In this document: in pieces, positions 1-10,516 of the stretch | How positions within the stretch are numbered: the first letter of the stretch is position 1 | Layout of the letters: the number at the start of each line of letters is the position of its first letter | NCBI RefSeq assembly: GCF_020085105.1 | Contig: NC_058055.1 | Span: 14,323,822-14,387,821 of the forward strand | Direction: 5' to 3' | From: Siniperca chuatsi | Taxonomy: Eukaryota; Chordata; Actinopteri; Centrarchiformes; Sinipercidae | DNA: 64,000 nucleotides | Program-made: the position numbers and the translations under genes | Notes under the pieces: generated by a model | What the model saw: only the letters and a program-made list of their open reading frames with translations | The model's database searches: none | Told to the model about the DNA's origin: nothing

Positions 1-191
1 AGGAACCATTTCATACCCTTATTGAAAAAAGTCAAACAGTTGTTTAGCAAGGCTGTTTGGCATAGTTCCTGAAAAGTTGATGGTTTGATGAGATAAGACT
101 TATCTTCAAACTGACAGACTGTTGTAAAATGATGAAGCATTCATAGCTCAAAGATGCACTATCACTGTGGAGAGCATATCTGACACAAACG

Positions 192-193
<2 letters not shown>

Positions 194-273
<80 letters not shown>
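194..273. repeat. Compound (CT)n-(CA)n microsatellite
   Basis: About 37 bp of CT repeat (194-230) runs directly into about 43 bp of AC repeat (231-273), both nearly perfect. Confidence 0.95.
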
Positions 274-277
<4 letters not shown>

Positions 278-428
278 CTAATTGTTGCTTAGGGAAGACC
301 AGCATGCTGACATTCATTCAAGGTATGGTGCTGCATCATGTGGTCATGCCCATGTGAGGGAGATTTTTAAAGGCCAGTCACAGGAGTGTCATTGTAGCCT
401 AAATACAAAACATAACATTGCTCAGTCA

Positions 429-453
429 CTCACACACACACACACACACACAT
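429..453. repeat. (CA)n microsatellite
   Basis: Short, nearly perfect CA tract. Confidence 0.85.
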
Positions 454-1514
454 GCAGGCACATGCTTTAAGTGGTTAATTTGTATCCATCAAATGCAATC
501 TGCTTTAGTCTTGTCTACCTGCTTGAAATTCATCCTAGGGAGGAGTAGGGACAGACAAAGTAGGGACTGAGAAATTCTGCTTTATCATTTATGGAGTGGT
601 ACATTTTACATGTTGTACTTTGAAGTCATGTAAAGCTTTAAATTGCACCATCAGTTTATTGAATGACAGTGTGTCAGGTGACATGTGTGACGTGTGTGTC
701 TGTCTGAGACTGCTGTCACACCACTGCAGATGAGGATTCCTTGTGAGTGATGAGAATTGTTCATACACTCTCCTGCACGCAAGGAGGAAGTTCTCAATCC
801 TTGTCCTGTCAGATTTTCCATTTCCTCTTACTGATGAGGCAAATAGCAGCATTTTGTCCTTGTCAAAGTATTTCTAGCAAAAGCCAAAAGTGGACTTTCG
901 TGCATTAATATTTATCAACCATGTAAACTTTTCTGCTGAGAGGACATGGCATGTAAAACAAGCAGGATGCACACACCCACACGCTCAGTTTTGGACCAAC
1001 AAGTACTCACATTAGACAGCAGAACACGCCCCCCTGGGGAATGTCATGTTGACAGCTGTTCCAACCTCAAGCACCTAATTTCCATTTCTTGCACAATGCA
1101 CATGGATGAACACACACATACAGTATATGCATACCTGCACATTTCACACGGTTACATTCTCACAGATATATTGTATAAATACCATTATAGTCTATGTCAA
1201 AGTTTATTTTCAATACAGGTCTGGCAAAATACGGGTTTAATTTAAGTAGGCCTATTATCAGCAGGAACAAGCAGTTGCATTGACCATCTGGTTAAGTGCA
1301 ACGTGACAGTAAGACCACAGGAATGTGCTGTTTCATGGGAATGCAGGCACTGCTAACTGCAGTCTTAATGCCAGTTGCATGAGTTGTTTTGCTGCAACAA
1401 ATGCAGGAAAACAATGAGAATCTCTCATCAAACTGATGGCTGGGAACCACAATGTTGCCACACTAATGAATGAAGCTCCCTGTGTGTTTGTGTGTGTGTA
1501 TTTGTTCATCACAG

Positions 1515-1792
1515 GTCAGGAACGTTTTGGAAACATGACACGAGTGTACTACCGTGAAGCAATGGGAGCCTTCATAGTGTTCGATGTGACGCGGCACACG
1601 ACCTTTGAGGCCGTCATCAAGTGGAAAGAGGACCTGGACTCCAAACTAATACTGGCTGATGGACAGAGAATTGCCACTGTGCTGCTGGCTAACAAGTGTG
1701 ACCAGGGCAGGGAGTTGACCAACAACGGCATCAAAATGGACCAGTTCTGCAAGGACCATGGCTTTGTCGGGTGGTTTGAGACCTCTGCTAAG
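1515..1792 (+). CDS. rab38: rab38-like exon 2
   Basis: Acceptor ttcatcacag precedes 1515 and donor gtgaga follows 1792. The exon encodes [20 protein letters not shown] to ETSAK, with NKCDQ as the guanine-specificity motif. It enters in phase 1 and ends in phase 0. Confidence 0.93.
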
Positions 1793-2004
1793 GTGAGACT
1801 AGAGTATGGTTAAGGTAGTCTTGTGTGCCAGTCATCTGCAATGTGTGAAATTAAATTTAGTTAAAGGAATAGTTTGCCATTTTAGGAAATATATATATAT
1901 ATATATATGTATATGTGTATATATATATGTATATGTGTATATATATATGTATATGTGTATATATATATATGTATATGTGTATATATATATATATGTATGT
2001 GTGT

Positions 2005-2036
<32 letters not shown>

Positions 2037-3661
2037 GTATATGTATATATTTCCCAAAATGGACCAGTCTGTCATACCTTCAGACAGAGCCATGCTAGCT
2101 GTGCCCCCCTGTTTTCAGTCATTATGCTAAGTAAGCTAATTGGCTGCCTGCTGTAGCTTCATATTTAACAGACAGAAATGAGAGTGATATCCATCTTCTC
2201 ATATAACTCTCAGCAACAATGCGGATGAGCTTATTTCCCAAAATGTTGAAGTATTGCTTTATTCATCAACATGACAATGAATGGGCCAGATTATAGGCCT
2301 TTGCAGTGAGTGCAATCATCTCCCACTCAGGTCACTTCAGTCTGTGAAAACATCCCCTCAGAGCTAATTGGAATTTCATATCCTCATGGAAAGTGGCTCT
2401 GTGAGATAAAAGCAGGGTCAAAACAAATTATTGAAGTGAAAAGTTAAAAGTATTAGAAGATTGTTAACTGTTTTTTTTTTCTGCCTGGTGTTCAAACCTT
2501 TCAAATCTTTCAGGGAGTTCTGTTTCCAATCAAAGAACAGTTATTTAATCAGTTATTTCCTTGAGTAGATTCAAATTTGATCACATCACATATATATTTT
2601 GTATCTGCTTAATCTGACATGTCATTGAGGTTTTATCAAACTTTTATTGGTTGAAATTCAAGATGTCACGTTTTCTCATGGCAGTAGAATTACATGGAAA
2701 AAGAAAATTCTTGCTATGATATATACTGTATAGTATTCTCAGAAATACTGGGATCTTCACTAGAATTAAAAAAAAATAATTATGTGGGTTTGGACAATTA
2801 TTTTCTGTACAGTATGAGTTTGTAAGGATTGACCTCCCAAATAATAATAAATAAAATAATCCAAAAAGTCTGCAGTACTTACACATAGCTATAAATTCTA
2901 CAAATGTTGTCTTTATTCACACTAATGTGTTGCAGCAGCGTAAGTGCTCTGCCATTCTTGTGGCATCAAGACTCAACATTCTGAAAGGTCAAAGGTTATA
3001 AGATGCAGGTTCAGCCAGAGGCGTCAGAGGTAGGCTATGCTAACAGACATAACCATCCTCTTTCGGTAGCAGCTAGAAAAAAATGTTTACAGCATTCATA
3101 TGAAGTAGTTTCAAACACTTTAAGGTGCAACACATGGTGTTGTTCACATGAAGGTGATGGCATGCTAGTTACCCACATTTTGAACACGCTGTAGATCAAC
3201 CACTGTTAATGCAAAGGATGTGTACTGGCGGCAAGGTAAATGAAGCTGGGACATTATGTGCTTTACAGGTTTAGCTGAGATGATTGTTTTAGTAACCATC
3301 CCAAACAGAATCCATTAAAATGAGTTTATCCAAAGGTCCATGCATCATATGTTTACTTTGCTTACTTGAAACATTTTTTTCTTGGGGTCATAGATGTTTT
3401 TTATTCTTTTGTCATTGTAAACAACAGTTAAAAAAACAAAAGTTAAAAAAAACAACAACAAAAAACAAATTATAGAGCCCTACCTAACTGCAGTTTATCT
3501 CTCTCCTTTAGGACAATCTCAACATTGCTGACGCTGCAAACTTCCTGGTCAAGCACATCATGGCCACAGAGAACGACATCCTGAAATCTGTGGTACCAGA
3601 CACCATCTCACCTCAGCTCGACTCCAACAGGCAGATGAGCTGCTCTGGCTGCTTCAAATAA
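1515..3661 (+). CDS. rab38: Rab32/38-family small GTPase, RAB38-like (3' part, two exons)
   Basis: Rab32 and Rab38 are GTPases that direct cargo to lysosome-related organelles such as melanosomes. Two exons are visible, 1515-1792 and 3512-3661, joined in phase 0. They encode the protein from the middle of the G3 motif (GQERFGN) through switch II ([13 protein letters not shown]), the G4 motif NKCD and the G5 motif ETSAK, to a C-terminal tail ending CSGCFK with prenylatable cysteines. The stretch [14 protein letters not shown] and the tail CSGC favour RAB38 over RAB32, whose tail ends in CC. The glycine before Q is split by the intron (g|gt), as expected for Rab genes. Exon 1, with the start codon and P-loop, is not in the window. 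Teleosts have several rab38/rab32 copies, and I cannot say which this is. It converges tail-to-tail with bach1. Confidence 0.88.
1860..2263. mobile_element. MITE of a fold-back family, invaded by a TA/TATATG microsatellite
   Basis: The left end (ttaaaggaatagtttgcc near 1859) is inverted at the right end (cccaaaatgttgaagtattg near 2240-2260). The body contains a degenerate form of the 'ttagcttagcataaagactgg' signature (here ctaagtaagctaattgg) known from many teleost genomes. A second copy is at about 58820-59355. The left arm has been replaced by about 160 bp of TATATG/TATATA repeat (1889-2050). It lies in the rab38 intron. Confidence 0.65.
1889..2050. repeat. (TATATG/TATATA)n microsatellite
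   Basis: Alternating purine-pyrimidine tract inside the MITE; translations in all frames give only Y/I/C/M strings. Confidence 0.95.
3512..3661 (+). CDS. rab38: rab38-like exon 3 (C-terminus)
   Basis: Acceptor ctctcctttag precedes 3512. There are 49 codons and a TAA at 3659-3661. It starts [16 protein letters not shown] and ends MSCSGCFK, a Rab-type prenylation tail like mammalian RAB38 CSGCAKS. It is too short to stand out as an ORF and was found from the splice site and frame. Confidence 0.92.
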   Translation, partial: DNLNIADAANFLVKHIMATENDILKSVVPDTISPQLDSNRQMSCSGCFK

Positions 3662-5187
3662 CGAAAGGAGGCGAGACAGAACAAAATGGAGACACAGACC
3701 AGAGTTGAAGATTTTAGTTTGCTGCATGTATATGGTTTGTTTGTGTTCTCAGTGCCCAGTTACGAGTGAACCAGAGCTTGCAAACTAAAATAACATGGAC
3801 TCAGAAGTTGCACATTTATTTTAACAGAGTTTTGGTAGCTTGTCATACTGTGAGTTTAAAGTTCTTGGCAGACAAACAAGTATAACACTCTTGTCTATGC
3901 TCTTTGGCATGATTATTTAAAGTATCAAACTGCCAACCTTGCCTTTTGGGGCTGCTCTTTCTAGCGAGTCAAGATTACATTCTCCTCTAACAACAGTTCA
4001 CCTGGAAAAGGACCAGCAACTGGCGCTCACCTGCCTGACCAAACTGAACAAAAGGTGTAAACTGCTCCCAGCATGCTTGATGCAACGCACCCGAAGTTCT
4101 GCAGTAATGAAAACAGAAGTGTTGTTCAACTTACATCTGTTCTTCACCATTTCAAGCAAGTATGATTGTGTTGTTGTTCTGAAAAAAACAGGGTGGGAGA
4201 CATGCCAGCTTCCTTCACAGTTAGTCTGCAAGAGCCAAAGAAAGCAGTATAGACCACTTTCAGTGGATTCCAGATTTTCTATTCTGTAATTATGTGAATT
4301 TTGCACATGCATTGTTTTTTTAAAATTATGATATTAATTTATTTACTGTATGTTTTTATGAATATAATTAATGCTGGTTAATATAATATGTTATTTTGCT
4401 TCTTCTTCCTTCCTCTTCTTTCCTACAACTGACTATTGTGTAACCCTTATTTAATCAGGCAGTTGAAGTAACAACACAGTCATACTTACAGCAACAGCTG
4501 CAAAGAAAGGGAGAGTTAAACACTTAGACAAACATCTCGGAGCTTGCCTAGTGTAACTAGTCTTTTATGGCCAGTAGGCAGTTCCATGTGAGCAGTTCAG
4601 GTTTACTGCAAGTGATCAAAGGCTTGTCAGACATGTTTGCTTGTTAATGGAAGAAAGTGGTTGTCCTTCTGTCTTTGCTGTCATAACTACTATTTGGCTG
4701 CAACATCTGATCAAAGTGGTCTCTGCGGGGTTTTTTGTTTTGTTTTGTTTTTCGGAATTGGTTCATTTGTGTATGTGTGTTATTTTTCTTCATCAGAAGG
4801 AAAACTGTGCTGATTGTCTGGATGTAAACTGGACATTCTCATGAGTTCACTTGCCAAAGCCGAACCCTCTGTATCCATGGTAACTGGATCAAGTCTTTTT
4901 TTATGGGTGTCCTCTAACGTCTGTGTGAAGCTATTTCTCGCTGTGCTCACAACCATACAGACACAAATGCACACACACACCCATACATACACACATATAC
5001 ACACAGATTTTTCCACCCTCCATGTCCTCGTTCCTTTTTTTACCTCATCTTTTCTGCTCTCCCACGTCACTCCATCCTCTGTTATTGTTTCTTATCCTGA
5101 CAAACTCTGTCCTCTCTCAATGCGGCTGCTTCCAGTGCTTTCTTTTGTATGTCCCCTGCCCCTCTTTTCTCTACTTCCTCACATATA

Positions 5188-5190
5188 TAT

Positions 5191-5234
<44 letters not shown>
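5188..5234. repeat. (TA)n microsatellite
   Basis: Nearly perfect TA tract with tatgtatgtg at its left edge. Confidence 0.9.
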
Positions 5235-5236
<2 letters not shown>

Positions 5237-6904
5237 TCTGTTGCCATTTGCACAAATTATAGTCAGTGTATAAAGACATATGTTACATTGTTTCCTCCAG
5301 CTGCTGTTCATCAGCAGTGTTTGCACAGTGTTTATAAGCCTGATCAGATTTGTACATTTAGGCCTTATAGACTTAAACAGTTTTCCACAGGGTTACAATC
5401 TTAGTGTTAGTTTGGCTCATCATGAGGGTGTGTGACATTACGCATCATGTGACATCAGCATGGTGTCACACTGTAGATGTTTTAACTGATTTGGACTCGA
5501 GAAAGATCTGCATGCTCACACACTCACTCACACACAGACAGGCACACACGCCTGTAATACTTTACTTTGTGGCAAATGATTTAATGTTTCGTCCCCACAA
5601 GTAAAATGCACGTCTTCAGCTGATTACACCAATTGTGGATTGTTCTTGTTAATTATTTATTGTAAAGTAGTAAAAAATAATTAAAATTAACAAATATTTC
5701 ACACGTCCCTGTTTTTGTAACTCATTAACATAATGTGACACCGAAGTACACTCATTTAACCTTAACCTGGAACAAACTAGTTTACATGATCACTGTAGTG
5801 AAACAGCTTCCACGTGTTATTAGTTTCTACTGAGAAATATATGTATGTGTGTGTGTGTGTCCTCAGGCTGATCCAGGACTCTCAGGTTCTCATTAGGAAA
5901 CCACATGACTGTGTGGATTATTCTCTGCCTGAGGGATTAGATTTGGTCGTCTGCTCTTGGCTCACGTTAAGACACCACCACCAACAACCTGTGAAATTAT
6001 CCAAAAATGCTATATAACCTCTTTTGAAGAATTTTGTCATCTGAAATTCATCAAGCAATATCTAAAAGACATAAATAAGTCTGATATTAATTAAGCACAT
6101 GTTTTAAGAAACAAGTTCACTCCTCACTGTATTTTTTTTATGTTGATGAAGTTGTGAGAGTGGGTGTCATTGTATTAGAATTTTAATTACATTGGAAAAG
6201 ATGTAATTAAAAATAAAACAATAAAATTAAACTTTAATTTCATTTTGGAAGAAAATTCTCCCAAGTTTTGGTCTGTTAACTCTTCCTATGTCAACAGCTG
6301 GCACAGATCTAACTATTCATTACTGGGATTGTGAGCCCAGCATATTGTGCTCGCTGTAGTTTTCAGGCTCTGCCAGAGAACCACCTACAGAAAACACCCA
6401 CATATTCTCTGAGCGGGAGAGACGGGGAGAAGCAGGTAGTAAGAGAAGAAAATGAGATGGGAGAAAAGCAATGCTTAAATCTTGCACCAACAAAAGGTTA
6501 CAGACAGCTCATCAAGAGTGCATGCAGGTAAACAGAAGCAGACACATCACACGGGTCACGTTCAACTGCCTTTGAAATATTTTCCAGACAAAATTCACAC
6601 AGATTATAACTGATAACTCTCTGTTAGATCAGAACACATTCAGCCAGTTTAATCACATGCAGACCAACAGAGTCTTTTGGAAAGTTACATAATTCAGCTA
6701 CAAGAACTCAAGATTATAGAAGAGACTTTATCTGATTAGATCAAGTGTCTTTTGCCTTGCTCTCGACATCAGTAACTGCTCATGTGGTGCCATCTGTTGT
6801 CAGATTAGTAACACCGCAGGCATTTTATTCACTTTAACTGTAACTGAAAATTCATAGATTAAGTTATGGATGCTGATTGATTAGAAACAACCCACCCTTT
6901 TCAT

Positions 6905-7240
6905 TGGTATTCATTGGAGCTGGACTCTCTGGCGGTGGTGTCAGAGAAGAGGATGGGGGCCAAACTACATGCCATCTTGGACAGTGTCTCCCACCCACTC
7001 CATGACGTGCTGGTCAAACAAAGGAGTACCTTCAGCGGAAGACTCATCCCCAAAAATGCACCACAGAGCGCCACAGGAAGTCATTCCTGCCTGTGGCCAT
7101 CAAACTCTTTAACTCCTCCCTCTAAGTGTCAGAAGTCAATACTTCTATTACTGCTGTGCAATATCCACCGTCTCATAATTATCTAATAAGCTACACTTAA
7201 CTTGACAGTACTCATTATTGCACTATTACTTATTACTAGT
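6905..7240 (+). mobile_element. Fossil 3' end of a non-LTR retrotransposon (ORF2 C-terminus)
   Basis: The plus frame reads MELDSLAVVSEKRMGAKLHA, then HPLHDVLVKQRSTFSGRLI. This is the pattern (GMELDSL...LDNxxHPLHD...FSGRLLxP) at the very end of ORF2 in common teleost LINEs. After that the frame degenerates into AT-rich 3' UTR-like sequence. There is no reverse transcriptase domain, so this is a 5'-truncated dead copy. A related fossil is at 37375-37930. Confidence 0.7.
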
Positions 7241-8130
7241 GAAGTTTAGCCACTTGAGAATGACTGGATTTGAAACTTAATAACAGCATGTGAACACCAA
7301 CCCATGCTTTTCCAAGAAAATGACCTCCTCTATTAAGGTGACTTTCTCACCTTTAAGCCCTGGGACCTCAGCCACTCTCAGTTCCCACTCCCTAGTGCCA
7401 AAATCTATTAGGCCACGTTGATCTTCCTTTAATTCTCTCTTTTATGACAAGGGCATGAATAGCAAGTAAGAATGCCCAACATTACTGTGATTTACAGATC
7501 TTAGTATAGTTTTGTAATCATCCAGGGAGTATTACGCCATGTTTGCTCACATAAAAGAAAAATGAGAGATGAAATAAGTTTCTGCTATTTAAAATAGCCT
7601 GCAGAGAGAGAGAGGGAGAGACGACGAGTGAAGAAAGAGAAACTCAGAAAGTAAATTAAAAGTAACAGAGAGGAGACTAAGCGGGAGAGAGTGACTGAGA
7701 TTCAGGAAGGAGAAACATGAAAGACTAAGTGCATCATTAAATCATTAACATATCTGTCCAGGCTGAAAGATGAGTCCTCTGAAGACCTCATGAGCTTGGC
7801 TATTCCTCACTCACACTGAACACTGACAGATTTTACATCTCATTAACCTTACTGATGGTTTTTCAATAGCGATGCATTGCACTAACAATCATCTTTATAA
7901 GTGGAGGATGATAAACAAACATTTGTTCATTTGTGTTTGGAGCAATGTTTTAATGTTCATTGGTTCTGTTTCATTTTTGCTTAAAAAATGCGGCAATCCA
8001 TCCGGATATTGTCATAGAAAGATACATTTGGCCAGTAAAAATAAAGGAACACAGTAGAAGTGCAATTTGTGCAGCATACATTGGAGTACACGTCTATACA
8101 GCTCTAAGTCTACTGACTGTACATGCACTG

Positions 8131-8143
8131 CCACTAGAGGGCA
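8131..8143 (+). promoter_or_regulatory. CTCF-type motif, plus orientation
   Basis: CCACTAGAGGGCA matches the CTCF core CCASYAGRKGGCR at every position. It lies between rab38 and bach1, about 1.6 kb past the bach1 stop codon. Occupancy is not known from sequence. Confidence 0.5.
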
Positions 8144-9608
8144 ATAAGCACCAGCGTTATCATGCATTACTGAATGTGCAGTCTGAAGTTGGCTTGGTGG
8201 GAGGAAAAAAACATTCTTATGTGATTAACCATCACTAGATGTCTTCACACCCTCAAACCTCAAAAATACGATGTGGTCAGCATTTCTTCATAAAATGTAT
8301 ACCTGATTTCTGTATTTACAGTATTATTCATTTCATGTTTTATACAAATAATTTTAAGAACAGCTGCATTGTAATGATTATCATGAGTGAACATAAATCT
8401 ATAAATATATGCACATATATTACAGTGAAACTTGATCATGAGGAACCGGCTTATATAACTATAAGCCAGGCAAAAATAGGTGAAAGGTTACAGGTGAAAG
8501 TCAACAGAAAAGCTACAGAAAATGGAGTAATGAATGGGATGCACAAAACAAATAGAAATAATTGTGCTGTTAATTGTACAAGAGACACAAAATATAAACA
8601 TAAATCTGCTCGTACTGCATTTCATCAATGAGATATTGCCACATTGTTCACCTTACCCTTGACAGTAATTTAGTTAAGGGCGTTGAAGATAATCAGGTTG
8701 TGGGTGAAACACAATCTTTCCATCGAATAACAATAGAAGAGTCCCACACCAACCATAATACAGACTGCCACGTGATGAGAGTGAGGCAGCTTTTCTCCTA
8801 AAAGTGTATTTTGTTCATGCATAAAGGCTTTGCCAAGGTACAGTTTCTCTAGACAGCACTTTAAACATATTTAGGCAAGTTTGTGAGGTCTGTTTTAGTG
8901 GGTCAAAGCAAAGCTCTGAAACGTGTGTGCAACCTAGAGGAGCTGTGTCATTGTGGTCAGGCGACCACAATTACAGACTGAAATATGACATACGACCAGA
9001 AGGTAAACGTGGCACACTATGTCTATTGAGTTGTCTGGTTTTGGTGCAAAATGCTGTTTTGTGGTGCACTCTACTTAGAGAGGGCAAAACCAACACTGTC
9101 TGCAAGAGGTATTGTCAGCTGTATTTTCCTATTAACACCTGAGAACGTTATTGTATCAAACTGTATCAAAATGTTTTTTTAAACAATTACATATGTACAG
9201 TATATAAGGATGAGAGTGTCATCCTGAGGTAATCAAGCAGTAAAGCACATTACAAATATAGAGACCATTGTTCCCTTTGATTTATGATTAAAGTTGTGAT
9301 TGTCTCGGTGCTAACATTTTAACATTCTCAACATTTATTTGTAAGCAGGTACCTTTAACCAGAAAACAAACTGTAATAAGCTAGTTGCAAAGCTGGACAC
9401 ATATCGCTACAGAAGGTCGTCAAAGACTTATAATTGATGTAAAAGTAAAATGAATGGTTTTGGACACCTGTATTCCTGACCTTTCAATGTAAGTCATAAG
9501 TTTTAAAATGGAAAAGGTAGCAGGAGTTAATTAAAACTTTTGCTGATTATGTCCTTCTCATTATAAATGTGCTGTCATATTATGATGAGATCATAAATAT
9601 GCCACTGC

Positions 9609-9614
9609 TTTATT
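9609..9614 (-). terminator. bach1: bach1 poly(A) signal
   Basis: AATAAA on the minus strand, about 90 nt downstream of the bach1 stop codon. It is the first such hexamer after the stop. Confidence 0.6.
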
Positions 9615-9702
9615 TTGCAGCCTGTTCTCAGACCGCAGTCCGTCAGGCTCCATGATCCTATGAGTTTCATGCAAAGTTGCAGTGTGTGTGCCGGGTGTGC
9701 AT

Positions 9703-10044
9703 TTAAAGCGAATGTTGACCATCTCCTGTGACTGTATCCCTCCTGGAGCTGGACGAAGCCTCCTCAGCCGCCATGTACTTATCAAGGCCCGCAGAACAGG
9801 CTGACAGTGATGCCTGAAGCTGGAGTGGCAACCCAGGCTGTGAAAGGAGTGCATCTATGTAAGGAAAGAAAGAGGACAGCGGGCAGTCTGGGGAGGTGTA
9901 TTTGGCTAACACCTGGAGCTGCTCTGGCTGCAGGTTGGCTTCATTGCAGACCCTCTGGCATAAGGCAGAGACATTCTGACATGTTTTCAACTTCAGCTGG
10001 TTCAGCTGGCTCTTCTCCATGATCAGTTTCTCACGCTCTGTCTT
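9703..10044 (-). CDS. bach1: bach1 coding exon 4 (leucine zipper and C-terminus)
   Basis: 113 codons and a stop, starting [19 protein letters not shown] after acceptor tgtcgcag. It includes [13 protein letters not shown], the counterpart of human LAKYSAADCPLSF with its heme-binding Cys-Pro. The distal tail is serine-rich and diverged. Confidence 0.94.
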   Translation of the reverse strand, partial: KTEREKLIMEKSQLNQLKLKTCQNVSALCQRVCNEANLQPEQLQVLAKYTSPDCPLSSFFPYIDALLSQPGLPLQLQASLSACSAGLDKYMAAEEASSSSRRDTVTGDGQHSL

Positions 10045-10444
10045 CTGCGACATACACATGCAGAACACACAATCTGATTAACATGTCTGTTAACAAGAAG
10101 TGGCCTAATAAAAATGCACTGATTTAAAGAAAACACATGTTTTTACCAGCTTGTTGATTTCACACTGCAGATTATAGATGCAGTCTAGTTTCCTCTTGCG
10201 GCAACGCTGAGCTGCGAGGCGGTTTTTGCTGCGCCGTCTCATATCATGGACTAATTCCAGCTGTTCATGTGTAAAGACCTGTTGCTTCAGCAGTTGTTGG
10301 AAGTCATTTCTGCTCAGATCCACAATCCAGTCTACAGAGAATGGCAACTGCACCTGAGGACACCCAGACAGGAAATTAAGGTTTCACAAGAGAGCACAGC
10401 AAGAGAGTCTACATCAATGAAGGAGCACCCTTTATCACAGATGC

Positions 10445-10516
<72 letters not shown>

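Larger units (their letters stand above)
1..1514. other. Non-coding flank or intron 1 of the rab38-like gene
   Basis: No coding exon is supportable here. The first exon of a Rab32/38 gene would carry the P-loop (GxxxxGKT) and switch I; neither is visible, so exon 1 most likely lies before the window and this stretch is intron 1. It contains (CT)n/(CA)n microsatellites near 194-273 and 429-453. The short ORFs over them are low-complexity translations. Confidence 0.6.
3662..9608. other. Intergenic region between rab38-like and bach1
   Basis: The first part is the rab38 3' UTR, whose end I could not fix (no clear AATAAA close to the stop). The rest holds microsatellites near 4970-5003 and 5188-5234, a LINE 3' fossil at 6905-7240 and a CTCF-type motif at 8131-8143. 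Small ORFs such as those at 3939-4289 and 8239-8631 have no recognisable domain, and I treat them as chance. Confidence 0.6.

Noticed and set aside
1857..2156. Tyr/Ile/Cys-rich ORFs on both strands
   Set aside because: Translations of the TATATG microsatellite inside a MITE.
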